NCBI GenBank assembly: GCA_002352945.1
Contig: DDHL01000067.1
Span: 16,554-24,022 of the forward strand
Direction: 5' to 3'
Source: Campylobacteraceae bacterium UBA1877
Lineage (GTDB): Bacteria > Campylobacterota > Campylobacteria > Campylobacterales > Campylobacteraceae
Length of the DNA stretch: 7,469 bases
Shown: piece after piece, positions 6,702 to 7,469 of the stretch
Layout: each line of letters opens with the position of its first letter
Numbering within the stretch: position 1 is the stretch's first letter
Notes under the pieces: model-generated
Databases searched by the model: none
What the model was told of the DNA's origin: nothing
What the model saw: only the letters and a program-made list of their open reading frames with translations
Made by a program: the position numbers and the translations under genes

Positions 6702-7469
6702 TTAGTCTAAAATAAGACGATCTGGGATTGTAAGTCCTTGCTCTTTATAGTATTTGAGCGCTCCTTTGTGAAGCGGCATAGGCAAGCCATCAATTGCCTT
6801 TTGAAGACTCATGACCTTAGTTGCTTGATGGACACTGTTTAAGAATGGAAGGTTTTCATATATGGTTTTTGTTAACATATAAACAACCTCTTCTGGAGTA
6901 TCTTCATTTACGACAAGCAAATTAGGTTGGGCAATTGTCTTAATCTCCTCTTTTTGTCCTGGATAAGTATTGGCAGGAACTACATATCGAACCCAAACAG
7001 GATAGACATCATTAATTTTTTTAATATCCTCATCGGTAAACTCAAGCACCTTTATCTTATCGGCTCCTATGGATGCAAAAGCGTTTGTTACAGCCGATAC
7101 TGGTGCACCACCTGGAGTATTCATCCCTTTTATTTTGCGATCTTGTAAAGCAGTGGAGCTTGGAGTATAACCAAGATATTGAATATTCATCTTGTTATAA
7201 TCAATTCCCAAAGCATTCATAATTGTCTCAGCCGATACCCTACTGCCTGAGTTTCTTCCACTAATAGAGAAGTTTTGGCCATAAAGGTTTTTTAAATCCT
7301 TAATATTTCCAGTTTTTGCCACATCTTTTGTGACAGTAAAGTGCTCAACATTTTGCCAAAGCATCGTTACTGAGCGTAGATTTTTCTTAGGATTTCCTTC
7401 ATAAGTAGCCTTTCCCTGCCATGCCATAGATCCAAAAAGGCCTTGGATAATAGAAAAATCCACCTCCTT
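6702..7469 (-). CDS. TAXI-family TRAP solute-binding protein, C-terminal part, cut by window edge
   Basis: The frame is open from the right edge to a TAA at 6702-6704, giving 255 residues that start in mid-domain (KEVDFSIIQG). That segment matches the GexDfaivQ stretch found roughly 70-90 residues into TAXI proteins, so the signal peptide and first lobe segment are missing; whole proteins are usually about 320-330 aa. The GRNSGSRVSAETIMNALGID segment corresponds to the family's Ga-GSGT-like ligand-binding loop followed by an a-x-Gi helix. The remaining sequence has the expected late GLPMPLHKGALKYYKEQG near the end. It should act in the periplasm, delivering ligand to the adjacent fused permease. 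TAXI ligands described so far include glutamate- and 2-oxoglutarate-like acids, but the ligand here is unknown. A GTG at 7463 is not the true start (see rejected items). The operon promoter lies outside the window. Confidence 0.9.
   Translation of the reverse strand, partial: KEVDFSIIQGLFGSMAWQGKATYEGNPKKNLRSVTMLWQNVEHFTVTKDVAKTGNIKDLKNLYGQNFSISGRNSGSRVSAETIMNALGIDYNKMNIQYLGYTPSSTALQDRKIKGMNTPGGAPVSAVTNAFASIGADKIKVLEFTDEDIKKINDVYPVWVRYVVPANTYPGQKEEIKTIAQPNLLVVNEDTPEEVVYMLTKTIYENLPFLNSVHQATKVMSLQKAIDGLPMPLHKGALKYYKEQGLTIPDRLILD

Noticed and set aside
7461..7469. AAGGAGG followed by GTG on the minus strand, resembling a ribosome binding site and start
   Set aside because: The Shine-Dalgarno-like bases abut the GTG with no spacing, and they encode the K-E-V of a conserved mid-domain TAXI segment; starting there would drop the signal peptide and first lobe.

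Overview
The window is AT-rich (GC roughly in the high 30s percent by eye) and densely coded. It looks like a chromosomal segment of a free-living Campylobacterota (Epsilonproteobacteria) relative, for example a Sulfurimonas-, Sulfuricurvum- or Sulfurospirillum-like organism. This placement is an inference from protein style (a short NFACT protein, a 421-aa LeuC, a compact MobA) and from tight gene packing. I cannot name a species. I see no rRNA, tRNA, CRISPR array, insertion sequence or phage gene.

Left part (1-1016): the N-terminal 290 residues of an NFACT-family (RqcH/FbpA-type) protein lie on the minus strand and run off the left edge. A 146-bp divergent intergenic region separates it from leuC. 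This region holds a consensus -10 box for the NFACT gene and a 13-bp inverted repeat.

Middle plus strand (1017-2857): leuC, the large subunit of 3-isopropylmalate dehydratase, is followed directly by mobA, molybdenum cofactor guanylyltransferase. Stop and start share one base, so the two are probably cotranslated although they serve unrelated pathways (leucine synthesis and molybdoenzyme cofactor). They converge on the right-hand operon across a 65-bp gap containing two adjacent inverted repeats.

Right part, minus strand (7469-2923): one compact operon. In transcription order it encodes a TAXI-type TRAP solute-binding protein (N-terminus off the window), a fused DctQM-type TRAP permease, a LUD-domain protein and an L-2-hydroxyglutarate-oxidase-like flavoprotein (LhgO). 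A strong hairpin with a T-run sits between the binding protein and permease genes and looks like an attenuator. The last three genes overlap by 8 nt or are separated by 2 nt. The likely joint role is sodium-driven uptake of a small organic acid and its oxidation by the flavoprotein, with the LUD protein as accessory or redox partner. The substrate is unknown; a 2-hydroxy acid such as L-2-hydroxyglutarate is the natural first guess. This operon is the best candidate for a little-described system here.

A secondary curiosity is the palindromic word TTACATGTAA, which occurs three times exactly and once with one mismatch within 2.3 kb.
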